A DNA stretch of 64,000 nucleotides from CAVZOY01 sp963777095 (GCA_963777095.1 CAVZOY010000004.1:496001-560000), one strand, 5' to 3'. Positions 25,311 through 33,165 are shown, numbered from the stretch's first letter. A program made the numbers and translations. The notes: generated from the sequence alone by a model not told the origin.

Positions 25311-25508
25311 TCAGGCGAAGCGGGTGTCCTCCTCGCCCTCGGTGGTCGGGTCGTCCGCGCCGGCGCCGCTGTCCGCGCCGCCATCGGCGCCGCCGTCGGC
25401 ACCGCTGTCCGCGCCGCCGTCGCGGCCCAGGTACTCGTCCTCGTCCATGGCGCCGGCCGCGCGGTCGGCGGGTGTGCCGCTGTCGGGTTCGGTGGGCGGA
25501 GTGGTCAT
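25311..25508 (-). CDS. DGGA-repeat mini-protein B
   Basis: 65 residues from ATG 25,508, chosen because CGAACGGAGA lies 6-15 nt upstream exactly as in mini-protein A; a longer frame to 25,571 lacks that signal. The chain is an acidic, Pro/Thr-rich head (MTTPPTEPDSGTPADRAAG, then DEDEYLGR), a block of D-G/S-G-A-D repeats, and a charged tail DDPTTEGEEDTRFA. It is a paralogue of mini-protein A by motif, leader and position. First gene of the minus-strand operon; divergent from dinB, with about 200 bp between starts that include a LexA box. Product unknown. Confidence 0.6.
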   Translation of the reverse strand: MTTPPTEPDSGTPADRAAGAMDEDEYLGRDGGADSGADGGADGGADSGAGADDPTTEGEEDTRFA

Positions 25509-25653
25509 GTCGGTCTCCGTTCGCTCCTGGCGCCGCGTCGGTGCGGCGGTGCTGCAGATCATGGCGAGCACGGGCCGGTCGCGCGCGGCGGAGCAGCGGG
25601 GTTGTCGCCCGATCCGGGCGGGTCGCAGGCCCGCGCACCCCCGGCCGGGCCGC

Positions 25654-25685
25654 TACGATCCTCCCGAGATCGAACACACGTTCGA
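25654..25685 (+). promoter_or_regulatory. dinB promoter: -10 TACGAT and perfect LexA box
   Basis: TACGAT (25,654-25,659) fits the actinobacterial -10. TCGAACACACGTTCGA (25,670-25,685) is a perfect SOS box, 21 bp before the dinB start and just downstream of the predicted transcription start, a position where LexA would block initiation. A GAGGAGG ribosome-binding site follows. The same intergenic region must hold the promoter for the divergent mini-protein operon. Confidence 0.85.
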
Positions 25686-25706
25686 CACGGGCTCCGAGGA
25701 GGCGTC

Positions 25707-26987
25707 GTGGGATCGCCGGCCGGCCGGGCGGACGGGTGCACCGTCCTGCACGTCGACATGGACGCGTTCTTCGCCAGCGTCGAGGTGCGCCGCCACCCCG
25801 AGCTGGCCGGGACACCGGTGATCGTGGGCGGCGCGGGCAACCGGGGAGTGGTCACCTCGGCCACCTACGAAGCGCGTCGCTACGGGGTGCACGCCGCGAT
25901 GCCGACCGCGCGGGCGCTGCGGCTGTGCCCGACGGCCACCGTGCTGCCGGGGGACCTGGCGCTCTACACCGAGGTGTCCCGGTCGGTGATGGCGCTGTTC
26001 CGGTCGATCACGCCGCTGGTCGAGCCGCTGTCGCTGGACGAGGCCTTCCTCGACGTCCGGGGCGCCGGGCGGCGGCTGGGCGACGCCGCGGCGATCGGTG
26101 AGTACCTGCGCGCCCGGGTCTACGACGAGCAGGGCATCACCTGCTCGGTGGGGGCCGCGCCCACCAAGTTCGTGGCCAAGCTCGCCTCCACCCACTGCAA
26201 GCCCGACGGGATGCTCGTCGTCCGGCCCGGCGAGGTCATCGGCTTCCTGCACCCGCTGCCGGTCGGCGCCCTGTGGGGCGTCGGGCCGAAGACGGAGGAG
26301 ACGCTGCTGCGCTACGGGCTGCGCACCGTCGGCGATCTCGCGCACGTGCCGGCCCGCACGCTGCAGCGCGCGGTCGGCGCGGCCGCCGGATCGCACCTGC
26401 ACGAGCTGGCCTGGGGCCGGGATCCCCGCCGGGTGGTGCCCGACGAGCCCGAGCGCTCGACCGGGGCGGAGGAGACGTTCGGCACCGACGTCGACGACCC
26501 GGCGGTGATCCACCGCGAGCTCCTGCTGCTCTCGGAGCGGACGGCGGGCCGCCTCCGGGCGAGCGGAACGCTCGCCCGCACCGTGACGATCAAGGTCCGG
26601 TTCGCCGACTTCGCCACGATCACCCGCAGCCGCACCCTCGACGTGCCCACCGACGTCGGGCAGGAGCTCTACGACACCGCCCGCGCGCTGTTCGACGCCC
26701 TCGGTCTGGACCGGGCGCGCATCCGGCTCGTGGGCGTCCGCGCCGAGCGGCTGGTCGACGCGGCGTCCGCCCCGAGACAGCTGGAGCTCGGGGCGCGGGA
26801 ACACGGTCGGCGCGACGCGGAGCTGGCCGCCGACCGCGCCGCCCGGCGCTTCGGCGCGGGCGCGGTCCGCCCGGCGACCCTGCTGCACCGGGTGGGCCGG
26901 TCGGACCCGATCCGCCGGGACGCCGGGCTGTTGCGCGTCCCGCCGCCGGGCGGCCGCGCGGGCGGAGCCGCACACCCGGGAGAGTGA
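25707..26987 (+). CDS. dinB: DNA polymerase IV (Y-family translesion polymerase)
   Basis: 426 residues, GTG start with GAGGAGG 5 nt upstream. Y-family motifs: VLHVDMDAFFASVEVRRHPE (first catalytic Asp pair), VTSATYEARRYGVHAAMPTA, SLDEAFLDVRG (catalytic SLDEA/F), GITCSVGAAPTKFVAKLAST and a helix-hairpin-helix LWGVGPKTEETLLRYGLRTV. Little-finger domain follows, to a Gly/Arg-rich tail without an obvious QxxLF-type clamp motif near the end (a QLELG sequence at about 354 is the nearest). The upstream LexA box makes it damage-inducible, unlike the dinB genes of M. tuberculosis as I recall them. Confidence 0.93.
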   Translation: MGSPAGRADGCTVLHVDMDAFFASVEVRRHPELAGTPVIVGGAGNRGVVTSATYEARRYGVHAAMPTARALRLCPTATVLPGDLALYTEVSRSVMALFRSITPLVEPLSLDEAFLDVRGAGRRLGDAAAIGEYLRARVYDEQGITCSVGAAPTKFVAKLASTHCKPDGMLVVRPGEVIGFLHPLPVGALWGVGPKTEETLLRYGLRTVGDLAHVPARTLQRAVGAAAGSHLHELAWGRDPRRVVPDEPERSTGAEETFGTDVDDPAVIHRELLLLSERTAGRLRASGTLARTVTIKVRFADFATITRSRTLDVPTDVGQELYDTARALFDALGLDRARIRLVGVRAERLVDAASAPRQLELGAREHGRRDAELAADRAARRFGAGAVRPATLLHRVGRSDPIRRDAGLLRVPPPGGRAGGAAHPGE

Positions 26988-27060
26988 TCACTTCAGTAAG
27001 GTGGCGGGTCGCCGCGCCGTCGCCTTTCGCGCGTTGCGAACGGCTCGTATCCTCGGAGGC

Positions 27061-27085
27061 ACCGCCGGAGGCGACCTCCGGCGGT
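27061..27085 (+). other. 11-bp perfect hairpin in the DUF3040 leader
   Basis: ACCGCCGGAGG, loop CGA, CCTCCGGCGGT. It lies 27 bp before the DUF3040 GTG start and upstream of its own ribosome-binding site (CTGGAGG). It could be the dinB terminator or a 5'-UTR structure of the DUF3040 mRNA. The left arm contains a GGAGG sequence that is sequestered in the stem. Confidence 0.5.
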
Positions 27086-27112
27086 ATTGGCTCCGCCCTA
27101 CTGGAGGTCGAC

Positions 27113-27523
27113 GTGCCGCTCTCCGAGCACGAGCAGCGTCTGCTGGAGCAGATCGAGCGCGCCCTCGTCGATGACGATCCGAAGTTCGCCTCCTCGGTCC
27201 GCTCCGGTGACCGGCGGCTCAAGGCCCGCCGCAAGCTGCAGATCGGTCTCCTGCTCCTCGTCGCCGGCCTCGGGATCATGCTCGGTGGAGTCGTGGCCCA
27301 GTCGATCCCGGTCGGCATCCTCGGAGCCGTGGTGATGTTCGCCGGTCTCCCGCTCGTCGGCCTCAACTACAAGTCGGCCACCGGCGCCGCCGAGGCGGGC
27401 AGCGGCCCGGCCTCCGGCTCGACCGGTCCGGTGGGCAAGGGTCGCGGGCGTGCCTCCCGCGGGCGCCGCCAGCCGCTGAAGAACCGGCTCGAGGAGCGCT
27501 TCCGCCGCCGCTACGACCAGTAG
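27113..27523 (+). CDS. DUF3040 small membrane protein
   Basis: 136 residues, GTG start after CTGGAGG. N-terminal PLSEHEQRLLEQIERALVDD and DPKFASSVRS are the DUF3040 signature; two membrane helices follow (LQIGLLLLVAGLGIMLGGVV and IPVGILGAVVMFAGLPLVGL); the C-terminal tail is strongly basic (KGRGRASRGRRQPLKNRLEE). Actinobacteria-specific and usually located beside dinB and the mraZ/dcw cluster, as here. Function unknown; cytoplasmic basic tail may contact nucleic acid or division proteins. Confidence 0.88.
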   Translation: MPLSEHEQRLLEQIERALVDDDPKFASSVRSGDRRLKARRKLQIGLLLLVAGLGIMLGGVVAQSIPVGILGAVVMFAGLPLVGLNYKSATGAAEAGSGPASGSTGPVGKGRGRASRGRRQPLKNRLEERFRRRYDQ

Positions 27524-27538
27524 CCCCGCTCAGCTCCG

Positions 27539-27567
27539 CGGCCGCCGTCCCCTCCGGACGGCGGCCG
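27539..27567. terminator. Hairpin terminator between DUF3040 and the transglutaminase gene
   Basis: Stem CGGCCGCCGTCC / GGACGGCGGCCG, 12 bp perfect, with the 5-nt loop CCTCC. It begins 15 bp after the DUF3040 stop and lies between convergent genes. Confidence 0.75.
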
Positions 27568-27612
27568 CCGTGCGTCCGGGGGAGGGGCAGCCCGCTCCGA
27601 CGCCCGGCCGCT

Positions 27613-27684
27613 GTTGATCATCGTTCGTCTGCTCGGCGACACGCCGGTCGCCGGGGTGTCGCGCGCACGCAGACCATGATCAAC
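27613..27684. repeat. REP-like imperfect palindrome (GTTGATCAT ... ATGATCAAC)
   Basis: A 72-nt inverted repeat: outer arms GTTGATCAT / ATGATCAAC, then GTCTGC / GCAGAC with small bulges, and an inner stem CGACAC-CCGG / CCGG-GTGTCG around a TCG loop. It is in the intergenic gap between two convergent genes, immediately after a terminator. The form resembles dispersed REP/BIME-type elements. Only one copy is in the window, so repetition in the genome cannot be shown here. Confidence 0.55.
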
Positions 27685-27704
27685 GCGGCGACGGGTCGGG
27701 AAGC

Positions 27705-30068
27705 TCAGACGGGGCGCGAGCGCCGCGGCGAGCGCAGCACCTCGCCGGCCCGCCGCATCCGCGCCATCGCGACCGTGGCCACCTCGCTCACCAGCGACGT
27801 CGGCCACAGCAGGGCCCGGAGCCGGGCGCGGCGGGGGACGGCGGCGATCAGGCCGCGCCGGGCGGTGCGCAGCTCCTCGCGCAGCTGCTCGGACCGCTCC
27901 GGGCTCACCGGGCGGCTCCGGCCGTAGATCGCGGCCTCCTCGGCCAGGGCGAGCCGGCGGATCGACTCCTCGGCACCGTCGGCCAGCATCGGATCGGTGC
28001 CGTGCCCGGCCTGCTCGGCGAGGTGTGCGGCGGCCTGCCGCGGTGTCCAGGCCGGGTCCCGCGACAGCCCGAGGTCCCGCACCGTCGCGGTGAGCTCGTC
28101 CCACAGGTCGGTGGGCGCGCCCGCGGCCACCCGCCGCCGCCGACGCAGCACGCGCGCGGTCGCCGGGACGGCGACGAAGGCACCCGCGAGCAGCACGACG
28201 CCTCCGCCCACGAGCAGCGGCTGCAACCAGCCCGACGCGCCGGCCTGCTGCTGGAACTCCGGGATGCTGGTGTCCCCGCGGTCGGCCCGCGCGGTGGGGG
28301 CGGCCTGCGGCGCCGTGGTCGCCGAGCTGCCGCTGGTGGGCTCGGACGGGTCCTCCGCCCGCGGCGCCCACGGCAGCGCGACCGACCGCTCCGACGAGAT
28401 CGGCGTCGGGTCGAACGGCACCCAGCCCAGACCGTCGAAGTAGACCTCGACCCAGGCGTGCGCGTCGTCGGTCGTGATGAGCCGGCTCCGGTCGGCCTGC
28501 ACCTGGCCGGGCGTGTAGCCCAGGACCACCCGGGCCGGCACGCCCGCCGAGCGGACCATGACCGCCATGGCCCCGGCGTACTGCTCGCAGTAACCGGACT
28601 TGAGGTCGAGGAAGTTCACCAGGTCGTCGTCGCTGGTGCCCAGCTCGGTGGACAGGCTGTAGATGAAGCCGTTGTCCCGGTCGGTCAGGTAGTCCGAGAT
28701 CGCCCGCACCCGCTGGTAGGGCGTCTGCGCCCCGGCGACGAGGTCGTCCACGAGCGCTGGCACGGACGGGTCCAGCTCCGGCAGCTCGCGGAAGCGCGCC
28801 ACCGGGTCGTCGAGGGCCACGGCGGGGGATTCGTCCAGCAGTTCTCGGCTGGGTTCGGGCTGCTCGGCCCGCACGGTCCACGTCCGGTCGGCGGTCCGGG
28901 TGTCCCGGCCGAACACGGTGGCGGTGGCCGGGTCGTAGCGCCAGTCCTCCGGATCGGCGATGCCCACCGACTGCGGTGACCACAGCACCGGGAGGAACCG
29001 GTCGTCGTGCTCGAGAGCGGTGAACGTGGCCGTGACCTCGCGGCTGGCCTGCCGGCCCGGCAGGGGCGCCAGCGTCTCCTGCGCCACCGACTGCTCGCCG
29101 TCCAGGTTGTTCATCACCCAGCCGTCCTCGGGGTCGTACTGGTCGAGCACGACCCCCCGCAGGTGCCCGGGGTCGGGCTCGTCGGTCTCCAGGCGCAGCA
29201 GGTCCATCGGCTCCGGCCGCCTGAGCTGGCCCGCCAGGGCCGCCACCGGGTCGAGGGCGGTGCCGATCGTGCCGCCCGGACCGGACCCGCCGCCGAGCCC
29301 GGTGCCGAACGACCCCTCCCGCAGGGTCGGGACGATGGAGCCGAGCAGCACCCCGGCCACGACGGCGAGCCCGCCCACCCGCAGCGCCGCCCGGGATCCG
29401 TTGCCGCTCATCGCCCGGGCGGTGGTCCTGTTCCCGGCCGAGAGCTTGCGTCGCTGGTCGGCCCACAGCAGCAGCGCGAAGCCCGCGGCCGGGGCGACGA
29501 TCGCGGTCAGCCCCACGCTGCCGGTCACCGTGCTCACCGGCACGGAGTAGAGCCCCAGCAGCCCGAGGCCGGCCAGCGCTCCCTGCCGCGCCCCGACGGC
29601 CACGAGGTCCACCGCCACGGCCACGACGCCGATCAGCACCGCGGTCAGGGCGACGAGGCCGGTGAGCGGCAACGCGGGCGTGGCCTGCTCGCGCAGCTCG
29701 GCCGTGCCGTCGACCAGCACGGCGGTCAGGTCGGAGAGGCTGGTCGTCGTCGGCCCGAGCCGCCACCAGGCGTCGTCCGGCGCGAAGAAGACGGTGAGCA
29801 CGCAGAGCACGAGTGCCAGCTGCACGAGCGGCACGAGGACGGCGCCGGCCGCGGACAGCGGCCGGGGGATCCGCCGCCCGGGCGCGATGCGTTGCCACAG
29901 CGCCGGGCCGCCCCAGCGCAGGAGCAGGCCACCGCCCCAGACGGCCAGCACCACCGTGAGCGCCGGCCGCAGCCATGCCGTGGTGGTGAAGACGGGGAGC
30001 AGGGCCATCGAGCCCAGCAGGGTCGCTCCGGCCGCGGCGGCCGCGGCCCGCCGGTCGTCGCGGGTCAT
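27705..30068 (-). CDS. Transglutaminase-like membrane protein (TgpA-like, DUF3488 + transglutaminase core)
   Basis: 787 residues, ATG overlapping the DUF58 stop (ATGA). N-terminal block of 5-6 membrane helices (e.g. TALTVVLAVWGGGLLLRWGG-like region and VALTAVLIGVVAVAVDLVAV), a large extracytoplasmic part, and the transglutaminase core with catalytic Cys in LKSGYCEQYAGAMAVMVRSA, His in TTDDAHAWVEVYFDGLGW and Asp in VPFDPTP. A further helix (LLVGGGVVLLAGAFVAVPAT) and a cytoplasmic DUF4129-type tail follow. Forms a three-gene operon with DUF58 and MoxR; such triads are thought to act in envelope protein processing. Substrate unknown. Confidence 0.88.
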   Translation of the reverse strand: MTRDDRRAAAAAAGATLLGSMALLPVFTTTAWLRPALTVVLAVWGGGLLLRWGGPALWQRIAPGRRIPRPLSAAGAVLVPLVQLALVLCVLTVFFAPDDAWWRLGPTTTSLSDLTAVLVDGTAELREQATPALPLTGLVALTAVLIGVVAVAVDLVAVGARQGALAGLGLLGLYSVPVSTVTGSVGLTAIVAPAAGFALLLWADQRRKLSAGNRTTARAMSGNGSRAALRVGGLAVVAGVLLGSIVPTLREGSFGTGLGGGSGPGGTIGTALDPVAALAGQLRRPEPMDLLRLETDEPDPGHLRGVVLDQYDPEDGWVMNNLDGEQSVAQETLAPLPGRQASREVTATFTALEHDDRFLPVLWSPQSVGIADPEDWRYDPATATVFGRDTRTADRTWTVRAEQPEPSRELLDESPAVALDDPVARFRELPELDPSVPALVDDLVAGAQTPYQRVRAISDYLTDRDNGFIYSLSTELGTSDDDLVNFLDLKSGYCEQYAGAMAVMVRSAGVPARVVLGYTPGQVQADRSRLITTDDAHAWVEVYFDGLGWVPFDPTPISSERSVALPWAPRAEDPSEPTSGSSATTAPQAAPTARADRGDTSIPEFQQQAGASGWLQPLLVGGGVVLLAGAFVAVPATARVLRRRRRVAAGAPTDLWDELTATVRDLGLSRDPAWTPRQAAAHLAEQAGHGTDPMLADGAEESIRRLALAEEAAIYGRSRPVSPERSEQLREELRTARRGLIAAVPRRARLRALLWPTSLVSEVATVAMARMRRAGEVLRSPRRSRPV

Positions 30069-31444
30069 GCCGGCACCGCCGGGCCGAGGGGACCGGTCAG
30101 CGCCGGGCTGCCGCCCCGGCCGAGCTCGGCCCAGACCTGCTCGACCGGAACGTCCGGTCGGGCGACGGCGACCTGCCAGCCGGCCGCGCGGAGCAGCGCG
30201 AGCACCTCGTTGCGCTGGGCATCGAGCTCGCTGCGCGCCCCGGCCGTGAGCGACCGCCGGCCGCGGCCCAGCCCCGCGTCGGCCCAGGCGCCGATGTCGG
30301 CGACGATCGCGGCGTCGGTGACCGGCCCGGACCGGGCCCGCACCAGGTCCACGATCTCGTCGGGGCCGACTGCGCCCAGCAGGCAGATCACCGGACCCTC
30401 GCCGGCAGCGCGCGCCAGCTGGTCGATCGCCGTCGCCAGGCCGGTCACCCGGGAAGGCCGGACGAGGGCGAGCCGCTCGAGCAGCTCGTCGGTGCTCAGC
30501 CCGCCACGCCCACCTGCGGGCCGCAGCTCGCCGGAGTCGGTGATCGCGCGCACGACGGCGCCGCGGCCGGCCAGCGACGAGCCGATGCTCGCGGCCGCCT
30601 CGACCATCCACTCGAGGCTGTCGGTCGGGGGGCAGGGGTCGCCGGGCGGCCCGGGCCACACAGAGCCGGCCTCGCGGCGCACGACCAGGTGACCCCGGGA
30701 GCGGGCGTCGAGCAGCAGCGTGGCCTGCGACCGCCAGGGCCGCTCCTCGAGCCGCACCATCAGCTCGCCGGTGCGCGCGGTCGCCCGCCAGTGCACCTTG
30801 CGCAGGTCGTCGCCGTGCCGGTACTGCCGCGCGCTGACGTCGTCCTCACCGTGCACGGCGAGGGTCCGCCGCGAGCCCTCCGCGCCGCCGCCGTGTCCGC
30901 CGGACGGGCCGCCGGCGCCCAGCGGGCGCACCCGCGGCACGATCAGCAGCGGGGCGGTGTCGACGCCGGACACGGTGCGCTCCACCAGTCCGAACGGGTC
31001 GACCAGCCGCAGCCGCAGCGGGCCGAGGGTGTGCCGCCCGCGGCGGGCGCCGGGCACCCGGTAGTGCAGCGGCGCGGTGGCCTTGCCCGCGAGCCGCTCC
31101 ACCACGAACTGCGGCGGTGGACCCAGCTCGGCCGGCAGCTGCTCGGACAGCAGCCAGAGCCCGCCGGGGTGCTTGTCGGCGTTGCTCACCTGCAGCAGGA
31201 CCTCGGCGGTCTCGCCGCGGGGCACGCGCGAGGGCGTGACGGTGCGCCGCGAGCTCAGCCGGAACCGCTCGCGGGCGACGGTCACCGCCGAGAGCAGGGG
31301 CAGCGCGAGGACGAACAGGCCGACCTGCACCAGCGAGCGCTCACCCAGCAGCATCCCGAGCCCGAGCATCGTCGCGCCCGCGGCGACCAGGCACCGGCCG
31401 CGCAGCGTGAGCGCCGCCAGCGCCGTCCGCAGGGGGCCGGGCAC
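30065..31444 (-). CDS. DUF58 domain protein (von Willebrand-like partner of MoxR)
   Basis: 459 residues, GTG start. Two N-terminal hydrophobic segments (GRCLVAAGATMLGLGMLLGE and VQVGLFVLALPLLSAV) then a beta-rich extracytoplasmic-like region, and the DUF58 signature DVSARQYRHGDDLRKVHWRA with TGELMVRLEERP. The C-terminal half has a vWA-like alternation. Located between moxR (6 bp upstream) and the transglutaminase (4-nt overlap). MoxR-DUF58 pairs act as AAA+/vWA chaperone-type modules; the client may be the transglutaminase (inference). Confidence 0.87.
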   Translation of the reverse strand: MPGPLRTALAALTLRGRCLVAAGATMLGLGMLLGERSLVQVGLFVLALPLLSAVTVARERFRLSSRRTVTPSRVPRGETAEVLLQVSNADKHPGGLWLLSEQLPAELGPPPQFVVERLAGKATAPLHYRVPGARRGRHTLGPLRLRLVDPFGLVERTVSGVDTAPLLIVPRVRPLGAGGPSGGHGGGAEGSRRTLAVHGEDDVSARQYRHGDDLRKVHWRATARTGELMVRLEERPWRSQATLLLDARSRGHLVVRREAGSVWPGPPGDPCPPTDSLEWMVEAAASIGSSLAGRGAVVRAITDSGELRPAGGRGGLSTDELLERLALVRPSRVTGLATAIDQLARAAGEGPVICLLGAVGPDEIVDLVRARSGPVTDAAIVADIGAWADAGLGRGRRSLTAGARSELDAQRNEVLALLRAAGWQVAVARPDVPVEQVWAELGRGGSPALTGPLGPAVPA

Positions 31445-31450
31445 GGCGGG

Positions 31451-32431
31451 TCAGCGCCGGGGGACGGGGACGGACGCGACGAGGCCGGCGACGACCTGCT
31501 CGGCGGTCGTCCGGCCGAGCGTCGCCTCCGGCGTGAGGAGCAGCCGGTGGGCCAGCACGGGGGCGGCCAGCGCCTGGACGTCGTCCGGGAGCACGTGGTC
31601 GCGGCCGGCCAGCGCGGCGGCGGCGCGCGCGGAGCGCAGCAGCTGCAGCCCGGCGCGCGGGGAGGCGCCCAGCCGCAGGTCGGAGCTGCGACGGGAGGCC
31701 TCGACCAGGAGGACGACGTAGCGCCGCACGGCCTCGGACACGTGCAGCCGTCCGACCGCGGCGACGAGGTCGCGCACCTGGGCGGCGTCGGTGACCGGCG
31801 CGAGCCCGGTCAGCGGATCGGTGACCGCACGGTCGTCGAGCATCGCCAGCTCGGCGTCCCGGTCGGGGTAGCCCATCGAGATCCGGGCGGTGAACCGGTC
31901 CCGCTGCGCCTCCGGCAGGGGATAGGTGCCCTCCATCTCGATGGGGTTCTGCGTGGCCATGACCAGGAACGGCCGGGCCAGCTCGTAGCTGAAGCCGTCG
32001 ACGGTGACCTGCCGCTCCTCCATGCACTCGAGGAGGGCGGCCTGGGTCTTGGGCGACGCCCGGTTGATCTCGTCGGCCACCACGACGTTGGCGAAGATCG
32101 CGCCCGGCTTGAACTCGAACGCGCGCGTCTCCTGGTCGTAGATCGCCACGCCGGTGACGTCGCTCGGCAGCAGGTCCGGGGTGAACTGGATGCGCCGGAC
32201 GGTGGCGTCGATCGAGGCCGCGAGCGCCTTCGCGAGGGTCGTCTTGCCCACCCCGGGGACGTCCTCGATGAGCAGGTGCCCCTCGGCCAGCAGCACGACC
32301 AGCGCCAGCCGGACGACGTCGGGCTTGCCCTGGACCACGCGGGAGATGTTGTCCGCGATGCGCTGACCCTCCGCGGCGACGTCGACCGACGGATCGGCCG
32401 TTCCGTCGGCGGTCCGTGTCGCCTCCGTCAC
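31451..32431 (-). CDS. moxR: MoxR-type AAA+ ATPase
   Basis: 326 residues from GTG 32,431. Walker A LIEDVPGVGKTTLAKALA, Walker B NVVVADEINRASPKTQAALL, sensor/second region QNPIEMEGTYPLPEAQRDRF, the hallmark of the MoxR family, with a C-terminal lid domain including LGASPRAGLQLLRSARAAA. First gene of a minus-strand operon moxR-DUF58-transglutaminase, divergent from mraZ with about 250 bp between the starts. Likely a chaperone assembling membrane or metal-dependent complexes. Confidence 0.9.
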   Translation of the reverse strand: MTEATRTADGTADPSVDVAAEGQRIADNISRVVQGKPDVVRLALVVLLAEGHLLIEDVPGVGKTTLAKALAASIDATVRRIQFTPDLLPSDVTGVAIYDQETRAFEFKPGAIFANVVVADEINRASPKTQAALLECMEERQVTVDGFSYELARPFLVMATQNPIEMEGTYPLPEAQRDRFTARISMGYPDRDAELAMLDDRAVTDPLTGLAPVTDAAQVRDLVAAVGRLHVSEAVRRYVVLLVEASRRSSDLRLGASPRAGLQLLRSARAAAALAGRDHVLPDDVQALAAPVLAHRLLLTPEATLGRTTAEQVVAGLVASVPVPRR

Positions 32432-32570
32432 GGGCCCCACGGTACGTGCCCGGATCGACCGGCAGAGGGCCACCGGCTCCCACTCCGCCCCACCGTGTCG
32501 CGGTGGCCCGGATCCCCGCCGTCACCTGCGGGTCGACCGCGGGGAGAGAGATGGTCACGACACGGCGTCG

Positions 32571-32603
32571 AGTGGTGTTCAGTGGGGGCCAGTGGGTTAC
32601 TGT
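32571..32603 (+). promoter_or_regulatory. MraZ operator (three 10-bp direct repeats) overlapping the mra promoter
   Basis: Three consecutive blocks begin at exact 10-bp steps: AGTGGTGTTC (32,571), AGTGGGGGCC (32,581) and AGTGGGTTAC (32,591). MraZ is known to bind tandem GTGG/TGGG repeats with one-helical-turn spacing upstream of its own gene. A -10-like TACTGT (32,598-32,603) overlaps the third block and TGTTCA (32,576-32,581), 16 bp upstream, could be the -35, so binding would repress the dcw promoter. The mraZ start is 77 bp downstream. Confidence 0.75.
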
Positions 32604-32679
32604 GTCGCCCGGTGGGGAGGCAGGGCCCGACGGGTGGGACCTGTGGAACCAGAGGAGGACCGATGCGGGAGGTGGGCCG

Positions 32680-33114
32680 GTGTTCGTCGGCAGCTACCCG
32701 CTACGCCTCGACGAGAAGGGCCGGCTCGCGCTCCCCGTCCGCTTCCGCGACCAGGTGGCCGGCGGCATGGTGATCAAGAAGGGTCAGGAGCGCTGCATCT
32801 ACGGCCTGACCATGGACCGGGTCGCCGAGCAGAGCACCGCCCTGGCCGCCATGGCCCCCTCCGACACCGCCGCCGCCCGCATGCGGGCGCGGATGAGCTT
32901 CGGGTCGATGGTCGAGATCGAGCCGGACAAGACCGGCCGCATCACCATCCCCGCCAGCCTGCGCGAGTACGCGGGCCTGGACCGGGACGTCGTCGTCGTC
33001 GGCGTCGACACCCGGTTCGAGATCTGGGACGCCGCCCATTGGGAGGCCTACGTGGCCGAGCAGGAGGCGCTCTACGCCGACATGGAGAGCGAGGGGATGC
33101 CCACGCTCTCCTGA
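32680..33114 (+). CDS. mraZ: Transcriptional regulator MraZ
   Basis: 144 residues from GTG 32,680 (GGGAGG about 7-12 nt upstream). Two SpoVT/AbrB-like half-repeats: SYPLRLDEKGRLALPVRFRD (residues 4-23) and MVEIEPDKTGRITIPASLRE (about 75-94), each with the DxKGR(L/I)xxP motif, ending in FEIWDAAHWEAYVAEQE. First gene of the dcw cluster and its autorepressor; the tandem operator repeats upstream fit this. Its 3' side is followed by a 380-bp spacer with structured RNA before rsmH. Confidence 0.95.
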   Translation: MFVGSYPLRLDEKGRLALPVRFRDQVAGGMVIKKGQERCIYGLTMDRVAEQSTALAAMAPSDTAAARMRARMSFGSMVEIEPDKTGRITIPASLREYAGLDRDVVVVGVDTRFEIWDAAHWEAYVAEQEALYADMESEGMPTLS

Positions 33115-33165
33115 ACGGCGGGCCACCGCCCCGGCCCCGGCACCACGCACGCGCACGCCCCCGAA

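Noticed and set aside
25147..25815. Long minus-strand Arg-rich frame overlapping dinB and the mini-protein leader
   Set aside because: Low-complexity arginine-rich shadow of dinB; it conflicts with the LexA/dinB promoter and the well-placed mini-protein B start.
26983..26992. AGTGATCACT palindrome at the dinB stop
   Set aside because: Only 10 bp, overlaps the stop codon, and has no second copy or paired element nearby; likely chance.
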